Shown here piece after piece: positions 6,823-14,744 of a stretch of 64,000 nucleotides of DNA (positions within the stretch are counted from its first letter, which is position 1; the number at the start of each line of letters is the position of its first letter). The notes beneath the pieces are model-generated. The model did not search any database and was not told the DNA's origin. It saw only the letters and a list, made by a program, of their open reading frames with translations. The stretch comes from Pseudonocardia thermophila (GTDB lineage: Bacteria; Actinomycetota; Actinomycetes; Mycobacteriales; Pseudonocardiaceae), in the NCBI RefSeq assembly GCF_900142365.1, contig NZ_FRAP01000002.1, forward strand, positions 248,001 to 312,000. Reading direction: 5' to 3'. Position numbers and translations under genes: made by a program.

Positions 6823-7731
6823 TCAGTGATCGAGTGACGGCGGGTCGATCGGCCCCCACTGGTTCACCGTGGCCAGGTCGACCTCCCGCGTCTTCGGCCC
6901 CATCGGGTACTCCTCCTGCCCCGGCCGCGGCTCCCCGTACCCCTTCGCCTCGTCGTGCACGTCGTCGATCTGCGTGAACAGCTCGACGACGTTGCCGTCC
7001 GGGTCGCGGTGGTAGGTGAACAGGTTGTGCCCGGGGCCGTGCCGGCCGGGACCCCAGTGCAGCCGGTGGCCGTGCTCGGCGAGGTGGTCGAGCAGCGCGA
7101 TGAGGTGGTTCGGGTCCCGCATCTCGTTCGCGACGTGGTGCATGCCCTGGTACTTCGTGCTCGCCATGGAGGTGGCCGCGTGGTGGTCGGAGTTGCACCG
7201 CAGGAAGACGAAGAAGTCGCCCACGGTGTCGGACCAGCGGAGCCCGAGCAGGTCCTGGTAGACGCTCTGCATCGGGGCCGGTGCGGGCGGGTAGGCCGCG
7301 ACGTGGCCGAGCGTGGTGGGCCGCAGCGGGGGGGGGGGGGGTACCCGTCGACGCCGGACGGGTCCTGGCTCGTCATGAGGTGCAGCGGCACCCCGGTGGT
7401 CGGCTCCTCCAGCACCAGCACGTCGGGGGTGCCGGGGCCGATGTCGGTCGCCGCTGGGTCTCGAAGCCGGCTTCCTTGAGCCGGCGGGCGGCGTCGTCGA
7501 GGTCCTCCCACACCTCGTAGCCGACGGTCGTGCGCGCCTTCCCCGCGCCCCTCGTGATCGCGACGCAGTGGTGGTCGGTGCCGGTGGTGAGGAAGGCCTG
7601 GTCGGGGCGGACTCGACCAGCTCGAACTCGAGGACCTCCGTGTAGTACTCGACGAGGCGGTCCACGTCGGGGGCCTCGAACCCGACGTAACCCGGCGTGG
7701 AGACGCGGACTGCGGACTGCGGAGCGGTCAT
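6823..7731 (-). pseudogene. Catechol-2,3-dioxygenase-type extradiol dioxygenase, three frameshifts
   Basis: Vicinal-oxygen-chelate ring-cleaving dioxygenase of about 300 residues when frames are joined. Metal-ligand regions are visible: GTDHHC (N-terminal half), NSDHHAA, and near the end GHNLFTYHRDPDGN with VVELFTQ (last His/Glu ligands). The reading frame breaks near 7608 (one base missing between VESAP and DQAFL), near 7452, and inside a 14-G run at 7328-7341. Between breaks the protein is well conserved with no stop codons, so either the breaks are sequence errors or the inactivation is recent. The ATG at 7731 overlaps the end of the FAH-type gene (ATGA). Confidence 0.75.
7328..7341 (+). 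repeat. 14-base poly-G run inside the dioxygenase frame
   Basis: Fourteen consecutive G (C on the coding strand) sit at one of the frame breaks. Such a tract is prone to replication slippage and to base-calling error; changing it by one base restores the downstream frame. Confidence 0.9.
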
Positions 7732-8477
7732 CGGCCCAGGTCCTCTCCAGAGGTCCGTTCGGCAGGTCGGTTCAGCAGGGTCCGACCAGTAGGGTCCGAC
7801 CAGCCGGAATCGACGACGGGGTTGCTCAGCCGGCCCACGCCGTCGATCTCCGCGACGACCTCGTCGCCGGGCTGCAGGACGTCCCGCCTCGGGGTAGTCG
7901 ACCCCGGCCGGGGTGCCGGTGGCGATCACGTCCCCCGGCTCGAAGGTGACCAGCTCGCCGGCGGCGGCCACCAGCTCCCAGATCCCGGTGACCATGTCAG
8001 CGGTGCTGGAGTCCTGCTTGACGATCCCGTTCACCGACAGCCGCAGCGCGATCGGTCGTCGACCAACCAGTCCGGGACGATGCCGGGCCCCATCGGGCAG
8101 CTCGCGTCGCCGGCTCTGGCGGGACCGGAGAGGGCCTGCTGAGCTGGTCGCGCGCGGACACGTCGTTGAGGACGGTCCAGTCGGCCACGTGATCGTGACC
8201 ATCGGCCGGCCCGACGCCCGATGCCCGTCGGCCGATCACGACCGCGAGCTCGACCTCCCAGTCGATCATCGGGCCGGGCCGGCAGTCGGATCTCCTCGTC
8301 CGGGCCGACGACGGTGGTGGTCGGCGGCTTGAAGAAGAGGTACGGCTCGACCGGTCCGGCCGGCGGTGGGACGCCCATCTCCTGCAGATGGGCGTGGTAG
8401 TCGGCGCCCGCGCACAGGATCTTGCGGGGGTAGCGCAGCGGCGCGAGCAGCACAGCGTCGGCCACGGGGGCCATCAA
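7728..8477 (-). pseudogene. Fumarylacetoacetate-hydrolase-family protein, about four frameshifts
   Basis: Members hydrolyse or decarboxylate the ring-cleavage products of aromatic meta-pathways. Joining frames gives a normal-length protein of about 250 residues with family landmarks: FFKPPTT, a segment IDWEVELAVVIGR with metal ligand acidic residues, GWTVLNDVSARD-like DWTVLNDVSARDQ, then MGPGIVPDWL, SVNGIVKQDSSTADM and FEPGDVIATGTPAGV. The frame changes near 8270, 8138, 8058 and 7893. No nonsense codons lie within the correct frames. It starts at TTG 8477 or ATG 8474, 25 bases after the GntR stop, and overlaps the dioxygenase start. As written it cannot make a functional enzyme. Confidence 0.7.
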
Positions 8478-8502
8478 CGTCCGATGCTCTGGCGAGCCGG
8501 AA

Positions 8503-9267
8503 TCAGCCGGAGTCGGATGCGGCGTCGGAGCAGTCGCAGAGCAGCAGATCCAGCGCGGCGTCGACGAACGGCGTGCCGCGGCCGGGGGCGTGCGCCTCCA
8601 CGACGCGCCGCGCGCTGCCGGACAGGTGGCGAGCCATCTCGACGACCGCGGCCTTCCCGTCGCCGTGGCGGACCGCGTCGAAGATCGCCTGGTGCTCGCG
8701 CTGGCGGGCCTCGAAGTCCTGGGTGTTGGTGAGCTGGTCGATGCGTACGTAGCGCTCGCTCTGCTCGGCGTAGGAGCTGATCGTGCGCAGCACGGGCGCG
8801 CCGCTGCGGCCGACGAGCAGCCGGTGGAACCGCCGGTGCGCGACGGTCCAGCTGGCGTAGTCGCCGGCGCGGTACGTGCGGTCCATCTCCTTGTGCGCCG
8901 CAGCGGCGCTGCGCACCTCCTCGCGGGTCATCCGGCCCGCGGTCAACCGGGCGCCGAGCGACTCCAGGGTGATGCGGGCCGCGTAGAGCGAGTCGAGCGC
9001 CTCGGCGTCCAGGCCGAGCACGACGCTGCGCTGGTTGGGCTCGGCCGAGACCAGCCCCTCCTCCTGCAGCATGCGGAACGCCTCGCGCAGCGGGGTCCGC
9101 GAGACCGCGAGCACCCTGGCCAGCTCGGCCTGCTTGAGCTGGGTGCCGGGCGGGATGGCGCCGGAGATGATGAGATCACGCAGGTACGCGTGCACGCTCA
9201 CGCTGGTCTGGCGCGGATCCTCGATGCGCAGACCCTCGCGGCCCGCCAGGAGCTCGCCGATCGACAC
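8503..9267 (-). CDS. GntR-family transcriptional regulator, FadR/FCD type
   Basis: A 254-residue repressor with an N-terminal winged helix (residues about 25-90: LRDLIISGAIPPGTQLKQ, then LAVSRTPLREAFRMLQEEG) and a C-terminal all-helical FCD ligand domain that usually binds a carboxylate metabolite through a bound metal (His residues in AHRRFHRLL and REHQAIFDAV). It starts with GTG at 9267. It is the first gene of the minus-strand ring-cleavage operon. A site AGTGTATGCACG lies just upstream of its start and a related site lies upstream of the broken extradiol gene, so autoregulation and control of the locus are likely. Confidence 0.9.
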   Translation of the reverse strand: MSIGELLAGREGLRIEDPRQTSVSVHAYLRDLIISGAIPPGTQLKQAELARVLAVSRTPLREAFRMLQEEGLVSAEPNQRSVVLGLDAEALDSLYAARITLESLGARLTAGRMTREEVRSAAAAHKEMDRTYRAGDYASWTVAHRRFHRLLVGRSGAPVLRTISSYAEQSERYVRIDQLTNTQDFEARQREHQAIFDAVRHGDGKAAVVEMARHLSGSARRVVEAHAPGRGTPFVDAALDLLLCDCSDAASDSG

Positions 9268-9273
9268 GATTCG

Positions 9274-9285
9274 AGTGTATGCACG
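9274..9285. promoter_or_regulatory. Candidate GntR operator upstream of the regulator gene
   Basis: AGTGTATGCACG differs at two positions from the palindrome AGTGTATACACT. It is 6 bases upstream of the GntR start codon and matches the site at 10154-10165. Confidence 0.45.
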
Positions 9286-9321
9286 CGCGACTCGGCGTGC
9301 GTCAATCAGCCCACGTTATTT

Positions 9322-9349
9322 GACAGTTCACATGAAACTGTCGACAGTT
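9322..9349. promoter_or_regulatory. GACAGTT triple-site dyad
   Basis: GACAGTT (9322-9328), its reverse complement AACTGTC (9336-9342) after a 7-base spacer, and a third direct GACAGTT (9343-9349) occupy the AT-rich space between the truncated extradiol gene and the GntR gene. It looks like an operator with two inverted and one extra half-site; the binding protein is unknown. Confidence 0.45.
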
Positions 9350-9408
9350 ATCGCGATGTCCAACGGTGGTCGCGGAGCCCCTGCTGCCCGTCGACGCCGG
9401 CGCGTCGA

Positions 9409-10113
9409 TCAAGCAGGGCCGGTGGGGAAGTGTCCGTTGCGGAACACGTCGTCCAGCTCGGCGACCTGGAAGTCGAGGTGGCACAGCCCCGGTTCGCCGC
9501 CCTTGGGCACGGCGAGCTCGTGGCGCACCTCGTCGATGCGCATGAGGCAGGCGGCGTCGCCGATCCAGTCCGACACCCGCGCGTTGAACGCGGTGGACCA
9601 GAACCGGTGGGCCTCGGCGACGTCCGGCGCATCGAGGCAGGGGTGGCCGAAGCCGGTGATCCCCGCCAGCCGGCCCGGCGCCACCGGCCGGGCGAGCGTC
9701 TATTGGCCGACGACCAGCTCGATGCGGTTGCCGAACGGGTCGTCGAACGCGAGGAAGCCGGCCACCCGCCGTGACCGGGCCGCGGCGGGATCGCCCCGGT
9801 GCGCGGTGACCCCGCGGGTCTCCAGCTCGGTCCCGGCCAGCGCGAGCGCCTCCTCGTCGCGCGCCGTGAAGCCGGAGGCGAGCACGCCCGAGCCGCCCTC
9901 GACGAGCGCGAGGCGATGGTGACGCCCGTCGGCGCGCAGGTACGCGACCCGCTGATCTGTGTTCACATCGGGGTGCTCGGCGGTCGCCGCGGTGCCGTCG
10001 GCATCGACGTCGCCGACCGGTCCCAGGCCGACGACGTCGACGGTGAACCGGGCCGCACTGTCGAGATCTGCTGCGCCAGAGCGGACGTAGGCGATGTCGG
10101 TCAGCTCGATCAT
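9409..10113 (-). pseudogene. Truncated two-domain extradiol dioxygenase with in-frame amber codon
   Basis: The frame from ATG 10113 (GGGGAGGA upstream) encodes a first vicinal-oxygen-chelate domain, hits TAG at 9700-9702 immediately after IELVVGQ, and continues in the same frame into the second domain (GITGFGHPCLDAPDVAEAHRFW ... GEPGLCHLDFQVAELDDVFRN). It then ends at 9409 about 80 residues early. The missing part would hold the last His and Glu iron ligands, so the enzyme cannot be active even if the amber codon were suppressed. The family is the type I extradiol group that includes BphC and HsaC. It sits upstream of the GntR-led operon. Confidence 0.7.
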
Positions 10114-10153
10114 GCCGTCCTCCCCGTCGGCGGCGCCCCGTAGCACAGTACAG

Positions 10154-10165
10154 AGTGAATACACT
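10154..10165. promoter_or_regulatory. Candidate GntR operator upstream of the extradiol gene
   Basis: AGTGAATACACT (AGTGTATTCACT on the minus strand) is one base from the palindrome AGTGTATACACT. It lies directly downstream of a perfect minus-strand TTGACA (10173-10178), that is, inside the promoter of the broken extradiol gene. Confidence 0.5.
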
Positions 10166-10283
10166 TTTTGAATGTCAACTCCGGCGCTCAGGGGAGCGGG
10201 CCGGACCGAAAGGGCAGGGCGGCCTGCGGGATCCGGCCCGTCCCCCGTTGCAGCCCGGTTACCCCCGTGCCACCGTGACCGAC

Positions 10284-11582
10284 ATGACGTCGTTCGAGGT
10301 TCCGGAGTTCACCGAGGAAACGATCTTCACCTGGGGTGCCCCGCCGTTGAAGTTCGGTGCGGGTGCGGTCGACGAGATCGGGTTCGAGCTGTCCGGCTAC
10401 GGCGTCAAGCGGGTCCTGATCGTCACCGACCCGGGCGTGAACGCCCTCGGTGCCCCGCAGCGGCTCGCCGACACGCTGCGCCGCTACGAGATCGAGTCCG
10501 AGATCTTCGACGGCGTGCACGTCGAGCCGACCGACGACTCGATGAACAAGGCCGTCGAGTACGCCCGCGTGCAGGGGCCGTGGGACGGGTTCGTCGCGAT
10601 CGGCGGCGGCTCGGCGATCGACACCGCCAAGGCCATCAACCTGCTCACCACCCATCCCGGCGAGCTGATGGACTACGTCAACAAGCCGATCGGCCGCGCC
10701 ATGGTGCCGCCCGGGCCGCTCAAGCCGCTCGTCGCCGTCCCGACCACCGCGGGCACCGGTTCGGAGTCCACCGCCATGTGCGTGCTGGACATCCTGTCGA
10801 TGAAGGTCAAGACCGGCATCAGCCACTGGCGGCTGCGGCCCACCCTCGCCGTCGTCGACCCGCTGCTGACGATGACCCTGCCGCCCGAGGTGACCGCGGC
10901 GTCCGGCATGGACATCACCTGCCACGCGCTGGAGAGCTACACCGCCCGCTGGTACGCGCACTTCGACCGCAAGAAGCCCGAGGAGCGGGTCACCTACTGC
11001 GGGTCCAACCCGGTGTCCGACCTGTGGTGCGAGAAGTCGCTGTCGCTGCTCGCCCGCTCGTTCCGCCGCGCGGTCGAACGCGGGTCGGAGGACCTCGAGG
11101 CGCGCACCGACATGATGATGGCGGCGACGTTCGCCGGCATGGGCTTCGGCAACTCCGGCGTGCACATCCCGCACGCCAACGCCTACCCGATCGCGGGCAT
11201 GGTGAAGGACTACCGGCCCGCCGGCTACCCGCAGGACGAGCCGATGGTGCCGCACGGCCAGTCCGTGTCGCTGACCGCGCCGGAGGCGTTCCGCTACACC
11301 TTCGACGCCGCCCCGGAACGGCACCTGCGCGCCGCCGAGCTGCTCGACCCGGCCGCGGACAAGGAGAACGACCCGCGCGAGCAGCTGCCGGCCGTGCTCA
11401 CCCGCCTGATGCGCGACATCGGCATCCCCAACGGCATCGGTGGGGTCGGCTACACCGAGGCCGACGTGCCCGAACTCGTGCCCGGCACCATGAAGCAGCA
11501 GCGGCTGCTGGCCACCTGCCCGAAGACGCCGACCGAGGACGACATCGCCCGGATCCTCGCGAACTCGATCGAGAACTGGTGA
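10284..11582 (+). CDS. Iron-containing alcohol dehydrogenase, hydroxyacid-oxoacid transhydrogenase-like
   Basis: Type III metal-dependent dehydrogenase of 432 residues resembling ADHFE1-type transhydrogenases, which couple oxidation of 4-hydroxybutyrate to reduction of 2-oxoglutarate, giving D-2-hydroxyglutarate. Visible features are the nucleotide loop GGGSAIDTAKAINLL, the signature PTTAGTGSESTAMCVLD, and metal ligands in SGMDITCHALESY and VHIPHANAYPIAG plus MVPHGQSVSL. It starts at ATG 10284, although GTG 10275 is possible. The next gene, 60 bases on, is a D-2-hydroxyacid dehydrogenase, so the pair could form a shunt. A simple alcohol dehydrogenase or maleylacetate-reductase-like role cannot be excluded. 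Confidence 0.82.
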   Translation: MTSFEVPEFTEETIFTWGAPPLKFGAGAVDEIGFELSGYGVKRVLIVTDPGVNALGAPQRLADTLRRYEIESEIFDGVHVEPTDDSMNKAVEYARVQGPWDGFVAIGGGSAIDTAKAINLLTTHPGELMDYVNKPIGRAMVPPGPLKPLVAVPTTAGTGSESTAMCVLDILSMKVKTGISHWRLRPTLAVVDPLLTMTLPPEVTAASGMDITCHALESYTARWYAHFDRKKPEERVTYCGSNPVSDLWCEKSLSLLARSFRRAVERGSEDLEARTDMMMAATFAGMGFGNSGVHIPHANAYPIAGMVKDYRPAGYPQDEPMVPHGQSVSLTAPEAFRYTFDAAPERHLRAAELLDPAADKENDPREQLPAVLTRLMRDIGIPNGIGGVGYTEADVPELVPGTMKQQRLLATCPKTPTEDDIARILANSIENW

Positions 11583-11645
11583 TCTGAGGCGCAGAACACC
11601 GCCCGGCGCGCGCGTGACCGGACCCGACAGTTCAGACTTGCGGGC

Positions 11646-14486
11646 GTGAGAACGCCCGCATCGACGGTCCCGACCACCGACCTCGCCGCCGACCTCGCCA
11701 AGGTCGTGGGCGGAGAGGTGCGCTTCGACGCCGCCCACCGCGCCATGTGGGCGGCCGATGCGTCCAACTACCGGAAGGTGCCGATCGGGCTGGTCCGCCC
11801 GCGCGACGAGGCCGACGTGGAGGCCACGTTGCAGGTCTGCCGGGAGCACGGGGTGCCGGTGCTCCCGCGCGGCGCCGGCACCTCGATCGGTGGCCAGGCC
11901 GTCGGCACGGCGGTGATCCTGGACTTCACCCGGTACATGAACAAGGTGCTGGAGCTGGACCCCGAGGCGCGCACCGCCCGGGTCCAGCCCGGCGTGATCT
12001 GCGACCAGCTGCGCGACGCCGCGGCCCCGCACGGGCTCACGTTCGGTCCCGACCCGTCGACGCACAACCGCTGCACGATCGGCGGGATGATCGGCAACAA
12101 CGCCTGCGGTTCGCACTCCGTGGCGTGGGGCAAGACCGTCGACAACACCGAGCGGATCGAGCTCATCACCTACCGCGGGGAGCGGTTCGACACCGCCGAC
12201 CCCACCGGCGACATCCCGCGCAGACTCGCCGACCTGCACGCGCGCGTGGGCGAGCGGGTCCGCGAGACCTACCCCGATCTGACCCGCCGCGTCTCCGGCT
12301 ACAACCTCGACCAGCTCCCGCACGACTTCGCCAAGGCGCTCGTCGGCGCGGAGGGCACGCTCGGGGTGATCACCGCCGCGACGATGAAGCTCGTCGAGTC
12401 GCCACCGGTCCGCGCCCTGGCCGTGCTCGGCTTCCCCGACGCTTACGTGGCCGCCGACAACGTCATGGTCGTGCGGGAGCTGCAACCGCTGACCATCGAG
12501 GGCATGGACTCCGGGCTGATCGCAGCCCTGCGTGCGCACAACCCGGTGGAGACCGCGTCGAGGGCGCTGCCCGACGGCGGCGGCTGGCTCTACGTCGAGA
12601 CCGGCGGCGCCACCCGCGAGGAGGCGGAGGCCAAGGCGCACGCCGCCGTCAAGGCCATGCGTCCGTACGGGCTGGTCGACGCGCTCGTCGTGTCCGATCC
12701 GGCCCGCATGCGCGCGCTGTGGCGCATCCGCGAGGACGGCGCCGGCATCGTCACGCGCGACGTCGACGGTGGCGAGGCCTGGCCCGGCTGGGAGGACGCC
12801 GCGGTGCCGCCCGAGCGGTTCGGCGCCTACCTGCGCGAGTTCGACAAGGTGCTGGAGCGGCACGGCCGCCGCGGCATCTACTACGGCCACTTCGGCGACG
12901 GCTGCCTGCACGTGCGCATCGACTTCGACCTGATGACGCGGGCGGGCATCGCGAACTTCCGGGCGTTCATGGAGGACGCCGCCGACACCGTCGTCCGGCA
13001 CGGCGGTTCGCTCTCCGGTGAGCACGGCGACGGGCGGGCCCGCTCGGAGCTGCTGCCCCGCATGTTCCCGCCGGACATCATCGCGGCGTTCGAGGAGTTC
13101 AAGGGCATCTTCGACCCCGACGACCGGATGAACCCCGGCTGCATCGTCCGTTCGGTGCGGATGGACCAGGACCTGCGCGTGTTCGTGGGGATGCCGGGGC
13201 TCAAGGGCGAGCAGCACCTGGCGTTCCAGCACGACCGCGGCGACTTCGGCCGCGCGCTGCGCCGCTGCCTCGGTGTGGGCCGCTGCGTCACCCCGCACGG
13301 CGGCGTGATGTGCCCCAGCTACCGGGCGACGGGGGAGGAGAAGAACTCCACCCGCGGTCGTGCCCGCCTGCTCTACGAGATGGCTACCGGCGACGTGATC
13401 ACCGGTGGGTTCGCCGACGATGCCGTCGCCGACGCGCTCGACCTGTGCCTGTCGTGCAAGGGGTGCAAGACCGACTGCCCCGTCGGCGTGGACATGGCCG
13501 CGTACAAGACGGAGTTCCTGGCCCGCCGCTACGCCGGCAAGATCCGCCCGGCCAGCCACTACTCGATGGGTGCGCTGCCGCGGTGGATGCACCTGGTCGG
13601 CAAGCTCCCCGCGCGCGCCGTGGACACGCTCAACCGGCTCGCCCAGGTGCCCGCGCTGGCCGCCGTCGCGAAGAAGATCGGCGGCATCGCGCAGGAGCGG
13701 AAGATCCCGACGATCGCGCGCGAGCGGTTCACCCGCCGCCCCCGCCCGGCCCGGCCCGGTCACCGCGGCCGGCTGCTGCTGTGGGCGGACACGTTCACCG
13801 ACCACTTCGACCCGGCCATCGCCGAGGCCGCCGTCGACGTGCTGGAGTCGCTCGGCTACTCCGTGGAGCTGCCGCCGAAGCAGGTGTGCTGCGGGCTGAC
13901 CTGGATCTCCACCGGGCAGGTCCGCACGGCGCGCAAGGTGCTCTCCCGCTCACTGGCCACGATCAAGCCGTGGCTCGACGCCGGGGTGCCGGTCGTCGGG
14001 CTGGAGCCGTCGTGCACCGCGGCGCTGCGGGCCGACGCCACCGAGCTGCTGCCCGCGGACCCGGTGGCCAAGGCCGTCTCCGGCGGGATCCGCACGTTCG
14101 CCGAGATCCTCGCCGAGCACGTCGACGAGCTGCGCGAACGGGCGTCGGGCAGCCGCAAGGCGCTGGTGCAGCTGCACTGCCACCAGCACGCCGACCTCGG
14201 CTCGGAGGCCGATCGGAAGGTGATGGCCGCGCTCGGCATCGACGCAGAGGTGCTCGACTCGGGTTGCTGCGGCCTCGCCGGCAACTTCGGCTTCGAGAAG
14301 GGCCACTACGAGGTTTCGATGGCGGCCGCGGAGCGGGTGCTGCTGCCCGCCGTGCGCGCCGCGGCCCCGGACGTCGAGGTGCTCGCCGACGGGTTCTCCT
14401 GCCGCACCCAGCTGCGGCAGGCGGGCACCCGGGAGCCGGTGCACCTCGCGCAGCTGGCGGTGCAGGCACTCGGACTGGGCGGCTGA
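11646..14486 (+). CDS. FAD-linked D-2-hydroxyacid dehydrogenase with C-terminal Fe-S and CCG domains
   Basis: A 946-residue fused respiratory dehydrogenase of the YdiJ/GlcD-GlpC type, oxidising D-lactate or D-2-hydroxyglutarate and passing electrons to the quinone chain. Residues about 45-270 form the FAD-binding PCMH domain (LPRGAGTSIGGQAVG, MIGNNACGSHS), 270-545 the oxidase cap ending in SGEHGDGRARSEL, 600-650 the Fe-S segment CLSCKGCKTDCPVGVD, and the C-terminus two cysteine-rich CCG modules (VCCGLTWISTG and SGCCGLAGNFGFEKG). It follows the transhydrogenase-like gene with 63 bases between. Substrate choice is inferred from that pairing. Confidence 0.88.
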   Translation: MRTPASTVPTTDLAADLAKVVGGEVRFDAAHRAMWAADASNYRKVPIGLVRPRDEADVEATLQVCREHGVPVLPRGAGTSIGGQAVGTAVILDFTRYMNKVLELDPEARTARVQPGVICDQLRDAAAPHGLTFGPDPSTHNRCTIGGMIGNNACGSHSVAWGKTVDNTERIELITYRGERFDTADPTGDIPRRLADLHARVGERVRETYPDLTRRVSGYNLDQLPHDFAKALVGAEGTLGVITAATMKLVESPPVRALAVLGFPDAYVAADNVMVVRELQPLTIEGMDSGLIAALRAHNPVETASRALPDGGGWLYVETGGATREEAEAKAHAAVKAMRPYGLVDALVVSDPARMRALWRIREDGAGIVTRDVDGGEAWPGWEDAAVPPERFGAYLREFDKVLERHGRRGIYYGHFGDGCLHVRIDFDLMTRAGIANFRAFMEDAADTVVRHGGSLSGEHGDGRARSELLPRMFPPDIIAAFEEFKGIFDPDDRMNPGCIVRSVRMDQDLRVFVGMPGLKGEQHLAFQHDRGDFGRALRRCLGVGRCVTPHGGVMCPSYRATGEEKNSTRGRARLLYEMATGDVITGGFADDAVADALDLCLSCKGCKTDCPVGVDMAAYKTEFLARRYAGKIRPASHYSMGALPRWMHLVGKLPARAVDTLNRLAQVPALAAVAKKIGGIAQERKIPTIARERFTRRPRPARPGHRGRLLLWADTFTDHFDPAIAEAAVDVLESLGYSVELPPKQVCCGLTWISTGQVRTARKVLSRSLATIKPWLDAGVPVVGLEPSCTAALRADATELLPADPVAKAVSGGIRTFAEILAEHVDELRERASGSRKALVQLHCHQHADLGSEADRKVMAALGIDAEVLDSGCCGLAGNFGFEKGHYEVSMAAAERVLLPAVRAAAPDVEVLADGFSCRTQLRQAGTREPVHLAQLAVQALGLGG

Positions 14487-14505
14487 GCGCTGATCCCGTC
14501 AGGAC

Positions 14506-14579
14506 GGAGACGGCCCGGTCCGCGGTGCGGCCGCGGTCGGGCCGCGTCTCCTCCTCCAGCTCGATGAAGATCGAGCTGG
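14506..14579. terminator. Double hairpin between convergent genes
   Basis: The first stem pairs GGAGACGGCCCG (14506-14517) with CGGGCC-GC-GTCTCC (14538-14551). The second is a perfect 10-bp stem, CCAGCTCGAT / ATCGAGCTGG, with a GAAG loop (14556-14579). They lie in the 258-base space between the ends of the plus-strand dehydrogenase gene and the minus-strand HTH_42 gene. No T tract follows, as is usual in actinobacteria. Confidence 0.6.
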
Positions 14580-14744
14580 GGCCGTCTCGCCGATGTTGCA
14601 GCCCTGGTGCTCCTGCCGTGCGTGGCGTCTCCCGGGTGGTCGCGGTACTGCAGCACCCGCAAGGTGACGGATCCACCGCGGGCGGCGGAGCACCGCACGA
14701 GTCGACCGGATGGCCGCAGCGAGGACGGAGCAAGCGAGGACGGA

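Noticed and set aside
10188..13805. 1205-codon open frame on the minus strand
   Set aside because: It runs antisense to the transhydrogenase-like and D-2-hydroxyacid dehydrogenase genes; composition (HAHR, VVHR runs) is that of the complement of GC-rich codons and no family is recognised.
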